A stretch of DNA of 64,000 nt from contig NZ_JAJHIZ010000003.1 in assembly GCF_021538615.1 (NCBI RefSeq), positions 4,887,811 through 4,951,810 of the forward strand, written 5' to 3'. This DNA comes from Niabella agricola. GTDB lineage: Bacteria > Bacteroidota > Bacteroidia > Chitinophagales > Chitinophagaceae. Under the pieces are notes generated by a model. The model saw only the letters and a program-made list of their open reading frames with translations. It made no database searches and was not told the origin of the DNA. Shown here piece after piece: positions 9,213 to 17,884 of the stretch. Position 1 is the stretch's first letter, and every line of letters begins with the position of its first letter. The translations under genes were made by a program, and so were the position numbers.

Positions 9213-12200
9213 TCATGAAGCATGAGCATCTTCCAGCCGGAGCATTTCATCAAATTCTTTATTTTTTTTATTGGAAGAAAGATAGCTGTAAATAGCCGGA
9301 ATGACGTATAAGGTAAGAATCAGTGAAAAAATGATACCGCCCACAATCACAATTCCCAGCGGTATGCGGCTGGTGGCAGCAGCTCCCAGCGACAGGGCAA
9401 TGGGCAGTGCGCCCAGGGCCATGGTCATACTCGTCATCAGGATGGGACGCAAACGCTGGCCCGCTGCAAAAATCACGGCTTCGGTTTTGCCCATATTTTT
9501 CTTCCGGCTCTGGTTGGCGAACTCCACGATCAGGATCCCGTTCTTGGTTACCAGCCCGATGAGCATGATCATCCCGATCTCTGAGAAGATATTGAGGGTA
9601 TGACCAAACATCCAAAGCGACAGCAGTGCGCCGGCCAGGGCCAGGGGTACGGTGATCATGATGATAAACGGATCGATAAAACTTTCGAACTGGGCGGCCA
9701 GGATCAGGAAAATGAGCCCCAGTGCCAGTAAAAAGGCAAAACTGGTATTGCTGCTGCTTTCTGCAAAGTCGCGGGCAGAGCCGCTCAGTGAACTGGTAAA
9801 GGATTCGTCCAGCACTTTTTGAGCGATGCGATTCATCTCCTTTACCCCGTCACCCACGGTATGGCCTTCGGTTAAACCGGCGGATATGGTTGCCGATTTA
9901 TAGCGATTGAAGTGATAAATGGTAGGCGGGGTGGTGGATTCTATTGCATTGGTGATATTATCCAGGCTGATCAGCTGTCCCTGGTTGTTGCGCACAAATA
10001 TTTTTTTCAGGTCATTCGGGTCGTCCCTGTTAATGCGGTCTACCTGCGCCATTACCTGGTATTGCTTTCCGCTCCGGGTAAAATAGCCCAGCCGCTGGTT
10101 GCTGTATGCGGTTTGCAATGCCTGCGACACGTCGCTGACCGTAACGCCTAACTGTGCTGCTTTTAAGCGGTCTACGTGTATCCGCAATTCCGGCTTATTA
10201 AATTTGAGATCGGCATCTACCTGTTGCAGGATATCGCTTTTATTACATTCCTCCAGGAATTTCGGCAATATTTCAGAAAGCTTTTCAAAGTCGTTATTCT
10301 GGATCACAAACTGCACATCCTGTCCGCCGCGACGGTTTACCTGGATGGTTTGATCCTGTATGGCAAAGGCGCGGGCCTCGGTGTATTTGGAAACATGGCG
10401 GTTTACATAATCCACGATCTCTTTTTGAGAGCGGCTCCGTTCATTGGGTGGTACCAGTCGCACCCGTACCATTCCTGAATTGGCATTGCCGCTCATCCGC
10501 GATCCGGTGATGGACAATACGATCTCTTTTTCCTGAATTGAATCGATCAGGAACTGCGATACCTTATCCACATATTTGTCCATGGCATCAAAGGAGGTGC
10601 CCTCCGGTGCGGTAAGGCTCAGGCGAAACTGGCTCTTGTCTTCCATGGGCGCCAGTTCTGATTGGATATTGCTGCCAATAAAGCCAATGATCGCAAAACA
10701 GCAGCCAACGATGAGCCAGGATATCCATCGCACTTTCATAAATGCTTTTAGCGACCGCTCATAGTATTGTTCCATTCCCCGGAAAAAAGGTTCGGTTTTA
10801 TTATAGAACCAGGAATGCTTGTGCACATTCTTTTTGGAAAGGAATACGTTTAAAACCGGGGTAAGGGTAAGCGATACGAAGGCAGAGATCAATACGGCGC
10901 CGGCCACCACAATTCCAAACTCACGGAACAGGCTACCTACAAATCCCTGGAGAAATATGATGGGAAGAAAAACCACGGCCAGTGTAATGGAGGTGGCAAT
11001 TACGGCAAAATAGATCTCTTTGGAGCCCTCCAGCGCGGCTTTCCGTTTGCTCATGCCTTGTTCCAGCTTCTTAAAAATGTTTTCAGTAACCACAATTCCG
11101 TCATCCACCACCAGCCCTGTTGCCAGTACAATGGCCAGCAGCGACAATACATTGATGGTATAACCCATTACATACATAATAAAGAAAGCTCCGATCAGAG
11201 ATACCGGGATATCGATCAGCGGCCGTATCGACAGGATCCAGTCGCGGAAAAAAAGATAGATGATGATCACCACCAGCCCGATGGCAATGAATAAGGTTTC
11301 TTCAACCTCGGTGATCGACTTTTTGATGTATTGGGTCTGATCCAGTGCTATGTTAAGTTTAATGTCTTCCGGCACTTCTTTTTTAATGGTCTCCAGACGT
11401 TTGTAAAATTCGTTGGAGATGGATACATAGTTGGCTCCTGGTTGGGGGATAATGGCCAGCGCAATCATAGGAATGGCACTTTCCTTTAACGCCGATTCCT
11501 CGTTTTCGGGGCCCAGCACCACGTTGGCTACATCTTTAACCCGGATGTCGGCTCCCCCCACATTTTTAACAATGATATTTGCAAATTCTTCTTCCGTATC
11601 AAGCCGCCCAAAAGTGCGGATCGTGAGTTCGGTATTTTCACCCGTCAGTTTGCCGGAGGGTAGCTCGATATTTTCCCGTTGCAGGGCCGATTGAATATCT
11701 GCAGCTGTAATGTTGAACGCCGCCATTTTATTGGGATCGAGCCAGAGCCGCATGGCAAATCGCTTTTCTCCCCAGGTATCGATGCTGCTGACGCCGGGAA
11801 TGGTTTGCAGCCGGTCTACAAGATTGTTAGTGGCGTATTCTGTAAGCTCCAGCGGGTTCCTGGTATTGCTTTGTACGGTCATGGAAAGGATGGGCTCTGC
11901 ACTGGCATCGGCCTTTGTTACTGCAGAAGGTTCTTCCAGGTCGGGCGGAAGTTGGCGTTGGGCCGCAGAAACCTTATCCCGTACATCGTTGGCCGCGGCC
12001 TCCAGATTGGCACCTACTTCAAACTCTACGTTGATATTGCTGCTCCCATTGCTGCTGCTGGAGGTAATATTGCGGATGCCGGCAATACCGTTGATGGCAT
12101 CTTCGAGCGGCTCGGTGATCTGGCTTTCGATGATGTCTGCGTTGGCGCCGGGGTAGGTGGTACGCACACTGATATTGGGTGGGTCGATGGCCGGATAATC

Positions 12201-12305
12201 CCGTACGCCCAGGAATTTGAAACCGATAAAACCAAAAACGATGATCACCACGTTCATCACAATGGCCAATACCGGCCGTCTCAAACTTAACTCAGAAATA
12301 TTCAT
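9213..12305 (-). CDS. RND efflux transporter permease (AcrB/MexB type)
   Basis: A 1030-residue inner-membrane pump of the HAE1 group. It begins MNISELSLRRPVLAIVMN, has twelve predicted membrane segments in two repeats, and keeps the proton-relay acidic pair in VVDDGIVVTENI (about residues 405-415). Large periplasmic loops follow TM1 and TM7. Using the proton gradient it should expel hydrophobic toxins into the TolC duct. Gaps of 34 bp to the adaptor and 49 bp to TolC indicate one operon. No regulator gene adjoins the operon, so control is unclear. Confidence 0.96.
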   Translation of the reverse strand: MNISELSLRRPVLAIVMNVVIIVFGFIGFKFLGVRDYPAIDPPNISVRTTYPGANADIIESQITEPLEDAINGIAGIRNITSSSSNGSSNINVEFEVGANLEAAANDVRDKVSAAQRQLPPDLEEPSAVTKADASAEPILSMTVQSNTRNPLELTEYATNNLVDRLQTIPGVSSIDTWGEKRFAMRLWLDPNKMAAFNITAADIQSALQRENIELPSGKLTGENTELTIRTFGRLDTEEEFANIIVKNVGGADIRVKDVANVVLGPENEESALKESAIPMIALAIIPQPGANYVSISNEFYKRLETIKKEVPEDIKLNIALDQTQYIKKSITEVEETLFIAIGLVVIIIYLFFRDWILSIRPLIDIPVSLIGAFFIMYVMGYTINVLSLLAIVLATGLVVDDGIVVTENIFKKLEQGMSKRKAALEGSKEIYFAVIATSITLAVVFLPIIFLQGFVGSLFREFGIVVAGAVLISAFVSLTLTPVLNVFLSKKNVHKHSWFYNKTEPFFRGMEQYYERSLKAFMKVRWISWLIVGCCFAIIGFIGSNIQSELAPMEDKSQFRLSLTAPEGTSFDAMDKYVDKVSQFLIDSIQEKEIVLSITGSRMSGNANSGMVRVRLVPPNERSRSQKEIVDYVNRHVSKYTEARAFAIQDQTIQVNRRGGQDVQFVIQNNDFEKLSEILPKFLEECNKSDILQQVDADLKFNKPELRIHVDRLKAAQLGVTVSDVSQALQTAYSNQRLGYFTRSGKQYQVMAQVDRINRDDPNDLKKIFVRNNQGQLISLDNITNAIESTTPPTIYHFNRYKSATISAGLTEGHTVGDGVKEMNRIAQKVLDESFTSSLSGSARDFAESSSNTSFAFLLALGLIFLILAAQFESFIDPFIIMITVPLALAGALLSLWMFGHTLNIFSEIGMIMLIGLVTKNGILIVEFANQSRKKNMGKTEAVIFAAGQRLRPILMTSMTMALGALPIALSLGAAATSRIPLGIVIVGGIIFSLILTLYVIPAIYSYLSSNKKNKEFDEMLRLEDAHAS

Positions 12306-12339
12306 CGATAAAATATTGCAAGATGTGCCATCATCTTTT

Positions 12340-13383
12340 TCAGTTAACGATTTTATTTATGCTCACCTTTGCATTGGGCTTGGTTGCCATTACCCCGGTT
12401 ACAAGGATCGTATCACCCGGTTTAAGCCCTTTGATGATTTCCACGCGTGCAGAATCCCTGCTGCCGGTTTCCACATCCGAAAAAATGGCTTTGCTGTTGC
12501 TTACCAGGATCACCTGTTTGCCGCGGGCTGTAGGCAGTATGGACTGGGTGGGTATAAACAGGGCATCGCTTTTAGGAGCAAAGCCGATCTTAACCTTGGC
12601 AAAAGCTCCGGGTATCAGGCCCTGTGTGCTACCGGTTACGACGCCTCTTACGGTCAGGCTCCGGTTGGCAATTGCTACATTGGACTCGGTAGCCGTCACT
12701 CTTGCGGTGTAGTTTGTCTGATTGCCTTCCACCGTGAAATTAACCATCTGTCCCGGCGCTATTTTCGACGTGTATTTTTCAGGCACCGGAAAGTCAATCT
12801 TCAGGGTACTGGTCTGGTTAATAGTAGCAATAACGGTGGCCGGTGTTACATAGGCACCGATGCTGATGGCCTTTAATCCTATTTTACCATTAAAGGGTGC
12901 CCGGATCACCGTTCGGGAAATTTCAGTGCGAATCAATGCAATATCCGCCTGGATATTCTGCACGGTAAGCAGGCTATTATCATAATCCTGCTTGCTGATC
13001 CCCTGTATGTTCACCAGTTGCCGGGCGCGGTCTTCGTTTACTTTGGCAATATTAAGCTGTGCCTCCAGTTTTTTTAATTGTGCCTGCAGGTCGCCATCAT
13101 AAATCTTGGCCAATACGATGCCCTGCGATACCAATTGTCCCTCGCGGATATTGAGTTGGGTGATCCGGCCGGATACCTCGGGATGAATTTCCGTTACTTC
13201 GTTGGCAACGATGGTTCCCGGGGTTTCGATGTTTTCGGCGAAGGATTCTGTTTTAACTATAAATGCATCCACTTTAGCCGGGCCTTTTTTCTGACCCGCG
13301 GGAGCGGCCTTTTTCTTTTCATTGCAGGCCAGGGTGCCTAATAGCATCAGCAGCAGGAGTAAGGGCGATGGAATCCGGTTCAA
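12340..13383 (-). CDS. RND efflux periplasmic adaptor (MFP/HlyD-type) lipoprotein
   Basis: A 347-residue adaptor with a lipoprotein signal (LLGTLAC, Cys about residue 20). The order is beta-barrel/lipoyl strand (ITQLNIREGQLVSQGIVLA), a helical hairpin (QAQLKKLEAQLNIAKVNEDR), the second lipoyl half (VIRAPFNGKIGLKAISIG) and the membrane-proximal domain. It bridges the RND pump and the TolC channel. It is the first gene of the operon. A 100-bp A/T-rich upstream region holds no promoter I would call with confidence. Confidence 0.93.
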   Translation of the reverse strand: MNRIPSPLLLLLMLLGTLACNEKKKAAPAGQKKGPAKVDAFIVKTESFAENIETPGTIVANEVTEIHPEVSGRITQLNIREGQLVSQGIVLAKIYDGDLQAQLKKLEAQLNIAKVNEDRARQLVNIQGISKQDYDNSLLTVQNIQADIALIRTEISRTVIRAPFNGKIGLKAISIGAYVTPATVIATINQTSTLKIDFPVPEKYTSKIAPGQMVNFTVEGNQTNYTARVTATESNVAIANRSLTVRGVVTGSTQGLIPGAFAKVKIGFAPKSDALFIPTQSILPTARGKQVILVSNSKAIFSDVETGSRDSARVEIIKGLKPGDTILVTGVMATKPNAKVSINKIVN

Positions 13384-13488
13384 ATGAATGTTTTTAATTG
13401 TATGACGAATAATCGATATAAATAATTATAAGACTCTTTTACGGTGAAAATCTTGCGTAAAATTGCAGCTTTTTCAGGTCTGACGGCA

Positions 13489-15171
13489 CTAATCAGCTAC
13501 CAGGATACCCGAAACATTCCAGGCACTGAAACTGGATCCCTCCGGCTTTCCCTGCGGAATTTTTACCTGCAGGGTATAATCACCGGCTTCCAGATGGCCG
13601 AGTTCGATACGGAAGGGGTTGGTTACCGTGCCGGGGCACCAGTTGGAGCGGCTCAGGTCTGAAGAGGAAAGACCGTTGTTGAAATTACCCGATGCCGGAT
13701 TGTACAGGCGGTAAGAGCCGCAGTCCTGCCGCCAGGGCACCAGGTCGAAAACAACCTTTTGATTGAGCAGAATGGTATTCTTCTTTGGAACAAACTCATC
13801 GCCGTTTCCCCAGCCACCATGCCCGGTTGTGGTATAAAGAAGATGCGCATTTTCCAGGGGATGATCGATCCGGAAATGTACAGTAAGCCCGTTTTCGTTG
13901 TCAAACATTGTTGCATAGTCCTGTCCCGCCATTTCCATGATATTGAGGGTATTGAAAAGGGGCCGGATGGTTTGCTGCGGTTTGTCAGGACCGCCCTTGT
14001 GGACGGTAAGATTAGCGGTTATCTTGTGCCCGCCCTTATCATAATTACCAATGAATACGCCGATATACACTTCTTTATTATTAAGTGCAGCTGCAAAATC
14101 GGTAATGTCCTGCCGGTAAGGAACTGCTTCCTGCCATTGTTTTCCTTTGAGCTGGATATGGTTGAACTGTTTTACTCCAAAAGGCGTAAAAAAACGCATG
14201 AGTTCCAGCGGCGGCGTGTAATCCGGGGTGGCTACCACACCCTGGTAGGTTTTGCCGTTACCATTGGTGTAGCGGGGAAGGGTTTTTGCTCCGTTTTTCA
14301 ATCCGTCGAGAAAGGATTGCCTGGTGTCGGTTGGGATAAGAAATACAGTGCCGGTACGGTCGTAGGCATCGCCATTCGATTGCTCGCGGAGGTCCAGAAA
14401 AATAGTACTGCCGCTGTCCAGTGCCGGTATTTTTACTTTTTTTACCACAATGGTACCGTTGGCAAAACGCAGGACATCGCCGCTGGATTTGCTGCTGTCG
14501 GAGAAATTGATCACCTGGTTTGTAAACAGCGGGATCGTTGTAAACCGGCTGTTCCAGATCGCATCGCGATAGCTCAGCAGATCGGTTTGCAAGGTTGGCC
14601 GCGCCATAAAAGAGGGACGGGGCATTTTTTGCTTTTCGATTTTTTCGGCCCGGATGATGTTGTTGCCATTACGGATCTGCTCCAGTACCAGGCCCAGATT
14701 TTGGCCGAGTATGGAAGGCGCGCCTTTTACCGGAAGCTGATCGGTATACCATAGTTCAATGGTATTGGAGTTGACACTGGTTTTGGCCTTTTTACAGCGG
14801 TAACCCAATATTTCTTTGGTTTCATCCAAAAAATCGAAATGCTGGGAGCGCCATGCAGTGTCGGAGGAAGCAATCGTTTCATGGTCATTAAGGAATGCAA
14901 AAAGCTCCTGCCGGTTGTTCAGCCTGTTGACTACCGAAAGCTCAAAAGGATAAGAGGCCTTCCCGCTGAAATCTTTTTCCGTAGTAAGCAGGGTTTGGTG
15001 GGGACCCGCAAATACCCAGATCTTATTTTGCCGCTCCGGGGTTTTCCCATTAAAGCTGGATCCGTAGGTGATCTTGTATACCGGGTTGTTTGTAAAGGCT
15101 ACCTGTGTATTTGCACGCATATGCGCACCTGCCAATACGGCAACCAGCAGAAAGAGATTCATTTTCATCAT
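13489..15171 (-). CDS. Secreted GLPGLI-like / PNGase F-like two-domain protein
   Basis: I start at the Met (15171) that opens the signal peptide MMKMNLFLLVAVLAGAHM. Residues about 25-200 resemble the GLPGLI family (ILGYRCKKAK, WYTDQLPV, LGLVLEQIRNG). Residues about 250-560 match peptide-N-glycosidase F: the aspartate region GDAYDRTGTVFLI corresponds to the catalytic Asp of Elizabethkingia PNGase F, TTGHGGWGNGDEF holds the matching Glu region, and NWCPG plus SSFSAW are conserved near the end. PNGase F removes whole N-glycans from asparagine. Activity of this protein is inferred. Confidence 0.75.
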   Translation of the reverse strand: MMKMNLFLLVAVLAGAHMRANTQVAFTNNPVYKITYGSSFNGKTPERQNKIWVFAGPHQTLLTTEKDFSGKASYPFELSVVNRLNNRQELFAFLNDHETIASSDTAWRSQHFDFLDETKEILGYRCKKAKTSVNSNTIELWYTDQLPVKGAPSILGQNLGLVLEQIRNGNNIIRAEKIEKQKMPRPSFMARPTLQTDLLSYRDAIWNSRFTTIPLFTNQVINFSDSSKSSGDVLRFANGTIVVKKVKIPALDSGSTIFLDLREQSNGDAYDRTGTVFLIPTDTRQSFLDGLKNGAKTLPRYTNGNGKTYQGVVATPDYTPPLELMRFFTPFGVKQFNHIQLKGKQWQEAVPYRQDITDFAAALNNKEVYIGVFIGNYDKGGHKITANLTVHKGGPDKPQQTIRPLFNTLNIMEMAGQDYATMFDNENGLTVHFRIDHPLENAHLLYTTTGHGGWGNGDEFVPKKNTILLNQKVVFDLVPWRQDCGSYRLYNPASGNFNNGLSSSDLSRSNWCPGTVTNPFRIELGHLEAGDYTLQVKIPQGKPEGSSFSAWNVSGILVAD

Positions 15172-15204
15172 AATGTTATTCAGTGGTGCAAAGATAACCA
15201 CCCG

Positions 15205-15475
15205 GGAGGTTTAAACCTTAACCGTAAAGTGCGCAACGTGTCCGCAAAGGTCAGGAGCATTTGTTGTTTGATCATTTGCAAGCCTTGTGAAACCCTTGCA
15301 TTCTTTGCGTTAAATTTTAACCGCGAAGGTCGCAAAGCATCCGCAAGGTTCTCGCGAGGATCGCCATGAGCCTTTGCGAACATTGCGAAAAAAAACGGGC
15401 GTACTTTGCGGTTGAGTGTTAACCTCGATGTATGCGAAGCCCCTTGCGTTTAAACATAACCGCAAAAGCCGCCTT
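15205..15475. repeat. Low-complexity repeats built on CCGCAAAG/CTTTGCG units
   Basis: The 320-bp gap between two minus-strand genes consists of degenerate short units such as ACCGTAA, AGTGCGC, CCGCAAA and ACCGCGA, AGGTCGC, AAAGCAT, CCGCAAG, in places with a 7-bp step, and the complementary TTTGCGG farther right. I see no gene in it; weak frames across it are by-products of the repeats. Confidence 0.55.
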
Positions 15476-15490
15476 TTAAAATACGGGATA

Positions 15491-16441
15491 CTACTTGTTA
15501 TAGGTTTTTGTTTTAACCGATTGCCCGTTCCGGATGGTGTACTCCGTATAAAAAACCTTTGGGCTGTCTTCATAGGTGCGCACTTCCCGAACCAAATAGA
15601 ATTTGTTGCCCGTCCATTTATAGTAGGCATCGCCTTCATTGCCCCTTCCATCGGCATCGGATTTCCGGAATTCTTTTGTTTGAGCATTAAAGTCGAGGTA
15701 ACCTAATTCATTCAGGGCCTTATTAAGTACAAACTGCCGGTTTTTTGGATAATAGATAAAATAAAGATACGCCCCGTCATTTTTTATAGCCTGCGGAAAA
15801 TAGATCGGAATCTTTAGATCGGGGTACCCATCAAAGTTGAGGTCTTCCAGTTCTGCTTCCCCGTAATTATTGTACATTACTTCATCAAAACCGTTCAGCG
15901 TCCGGGTGGTTTTTTTTACCGGGTCGTAAATGACGAGTTTATTCGCCTTTGTATAGGTTTGCAGGGAGCCGCCGGCATTTTCTACTTTCCCCTCATAAAG
16001 CTGCAACCGAAAGTCCCATTGCTGCAGCTCCTGCACAAAATCGTTTTCGATCCGGGTGAGGCGTACGGTGAGTGATGGCCCTTTAATGCCGGTCCAGGTT
16101 CCGGTAAGCTCCCTGCCGCCGATGGGATTCAGTGTAAACGTTCCGGTTTGTTCGTGCCTTTGTAACTGCCGGTTATAGGCCTCTTCAATAACCTGTGTAC
16201 CATTGGCACCCGTTGTTCCGTTGAGATAGATGGAAGCTGCACTTCCCTTACGGGTATAATAATATTCGCCCCAGATGGAATCGGTATGGTTGGTGCACCT
16301 TATTTTTACCGCTACCGGATAGCTGCCAATAGTGCCACTGTAGTGCATCCAGGTATAAACCGTTGTTTTTTGGGCATGGAGTAAATGCCCCGTAATAAAT
16401 AGCAGGGGCAACAGTGCGTATCTTTTCATTTTTCCAATCAT
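15491..16441 (-). CDS. Secreted protein with XAC2610-like C-terminal region
   Basis: A 316-residue exported protein (signal peptide ending near LLHAQ). The first half is a beta-rich domain (WMHYSGTIGSYPVAVKI; TGTWTGIKGPSLTVRL). The second contains LEDLNFDGYPDLKIP, a calcium-loop-like DxNxDGxxD stretch typical of FG-GAP/XAC2610-type domains, followed by aromatic strands. Function is unknown; cell-surface or periplasmic localisation is likely. Its ATG overlaps the stop of the upstream dipeptidase as TAATG, so the two are translationally coupled. MKRY four codons later is an alternative start. Confidence 0.7.
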   Translation of the reverse strand: MIGKMKRYALLPLLFITGHLLHAQKTTVYTWMHYSGTIGSYPVAVKIRCTNHTDSIWGEYYYTRKGSAASIYLNGTTGANGTQVIEEAYNRQLQRHEQTGTFTLNPIGGRELTGTWTGIKGPSLTVRLTRIENDFVQELQQWDFRLQLYEGKVENAGGSLQTYTKANKLVIYDPVKKTTRTLNGFDEVMYNNYGEAELEDLNFDGYPDLKIPIYFPQAIKNDGAYLYFIYYPKNRQFVLNKALNELGYLDFNAQTKEFRKSDADGRGNEGDAYYKWTGNKFYLVREVRTYEDSPKVFYTEYTIRNGQSVKTKTYNK

Positions 16442-17631
16442 TAAAAGCTGGCTTTGATCACCCTGAGTATATTCCCACCTAATATTTTCCGGATCGATTT
16501 CTTTGAATAGCCCCGCTTCAGCAATTCCGCCGTAATACGGGGATAGCAGCTCACATCTTCAAGTCCAACCGGCACAGAGCCGATCCCATCAAAGTCGGAG
16601 CCGATCCCTACATAATCATCTCCCACCAGTTTTACAATATAATCGATGTGATCCACAACATCCGAAACGGTGGGCCGTGCCTGCTCCAGCTCCTGTTTTT
16701 GATATGCATGCCACTGTTTACGGGCCTGTTGTATATCTCCGGATGTTTTCAGAACAGAGTCGGTGAACCGTTGTTCCATGGCTGTATTCAGCGAAGCCAG
16801 TTTTTCATCAAATTTTCTACTGATAAAACCGGAATAAAAGTTAATGCAGATGACTCCTCCATTTTTTGCAACGGCTCTTATCTGGTCGTCTTTTACATTA
16901 CGGAACACAGGACAGAGATTGTAAACGGAGCTATGTGATAAAATGACCGGCCGGGCGCTGGTGGCAATGGCATCATAAAAGGTTTGCTCGCCGGTATGGG
17001 ACAGATCTACCAATACGCCCAATTCATTTAACCGTTTTACTACGGACCTGCCGAATTCCGTAAGGCCCTTGTGTGTTAAGCTGTCGGGATGCAGCGTTTC
17101 ATCCATGGCGCTGGAGGCCCAGGAATGGCTGTTGTTCCAGGTGAGCGTCAGGTAGCGCATGCCCCGTTGCTGCAGGGCCTCCAGTTTACGGAGATCATCT
17201 TCAATCATATGTCCGCCTTCAACACCAATGAGACTTACCAGCTTTTTTTGCTTTATTCCTTTTTTTATCTCCCGGTAGCTGCGGGCCAGCAGGAACTGTT
17301 GCGAATGGCGGCTTATCAGTGCCTCCAGAGAGTCGATTTGATCAATGGCATCGGCATATACGCCTTTGGGATTGCGGGCAACCGGTCCTGTAAACACGGA
17401 AAAAAATTGTACATCCAATCCACCTTTTTTCCACCGGATAAGATCCGTATGCCGGTCGGGTTGCGGTTGGGCTATGTCCCGCCCCTGAACAATGGATGCG
17501 GAGGTGACGTCGTTATGTCCGTCTATAAGTACGGCTTTGTTATGGATCCTTGCTGCCTTTTGCGCGGTCGCGGAAAAAGCGCCAAGCAGCAGGCATAAAA
17601 GCCCTATTGTTTTTAAACCGGATCGATTCAT
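16441..17631 (-). CDS. Membrane dipeptidase (peptidase M19)
   Basis: A 396-residue zinc dipeptidase of the renal-dipeptidase family with a signal peptide (cleavage near SATAQ). Metal and active-site motifs appear in order: LIDGHNDV (HxD), IGVEGGH (bridging Glu), DLSHTGEQTF and VILSHSSVY (His ligands), and GIGSDFDGIG (Asp). These enzymes split dipeptides, some with D-amino acids. The mature protein is probably periplasmic. It is the first gene of a two-gene unit with a one-base overlap to the next. Confidence 0.93.
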   Translation of the reverse strand: MNRSGLKTIGLLCLLLGAFSATAQKAARIHNKAVLIDGHNDVTSASIVQGRDIAQPQPDRHTDLIRWKKGGLDVQFFSVFTGPVARNPKGVYADAIDQIDSLEALISRHSQQFLLARSYREIKKGIKQKKLVSLIGVEGGHMIEDDLRKLEALQQRGMRYLTLTWNNSHSWASSAMDETLHPDSLTHKGLTEFGRSVVKRLNELGVLVDLSHTGEQTFYDAIATSARPVILSHSSVYNLCPVFRNVKDDQIRAVAKNGGVICINFYSGFISRKFDEKLASLNTAMEQRFTDSVLKTSGDIQQARKQWHAYQKQELEQARPTVSDVVDHIDYIVKLVGDDYVGIGSDFDGIGSVPVGLEDVSCYPRITAELLKRGYSKKSIRKILGGNILRVIKASF

Positions 17632-17784
17632 GTCTGTAATGATTGATATAATGCCACTGTAGCACAGATTCCTTTAATGTAGAAAAGCTCAACGTCTTCA
17701 GGGCCTCAGCGCTTCTGTGGTAAACAGAGTAGGCGCTAAGGTACGGAAGGTGGGCGAAGTTTTTTGGGTTGGGGCGTAATGTTT

Positions 17785-17870
17785 CTATTGCCACTGAAAC
17801 ACCCAGCTTTTTGGGTATTCCTGCTTTTAATGGCCATTGAAATCAAATCAAAAAATCAGCGTTTCAGTGC
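17785..17870. repeat. Inverted repeat CACTGAAAC/GTTTCAGTG
   Basis: CACTGAAAC (17791-17799) and GTTTCAGTG (17860-17868) flank a 60-bp spacer between two minus-strand genes; related text occurs at 61151-61159. Upstream, 17632-17784 holds similar degenerate words (CCACTGTAGCACAG) and no gene that I can see. Confidence 0.45.
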
Positions 17871-17884
17871 CACTGTGGTCACCC

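Noticed and set aside
15310..15687. 125-codon minus-strand frame across the CCGCAAAG repeats
   Set aside because: Overlaps the XAC2610-like gene and is composed of repeat-derived sequence.
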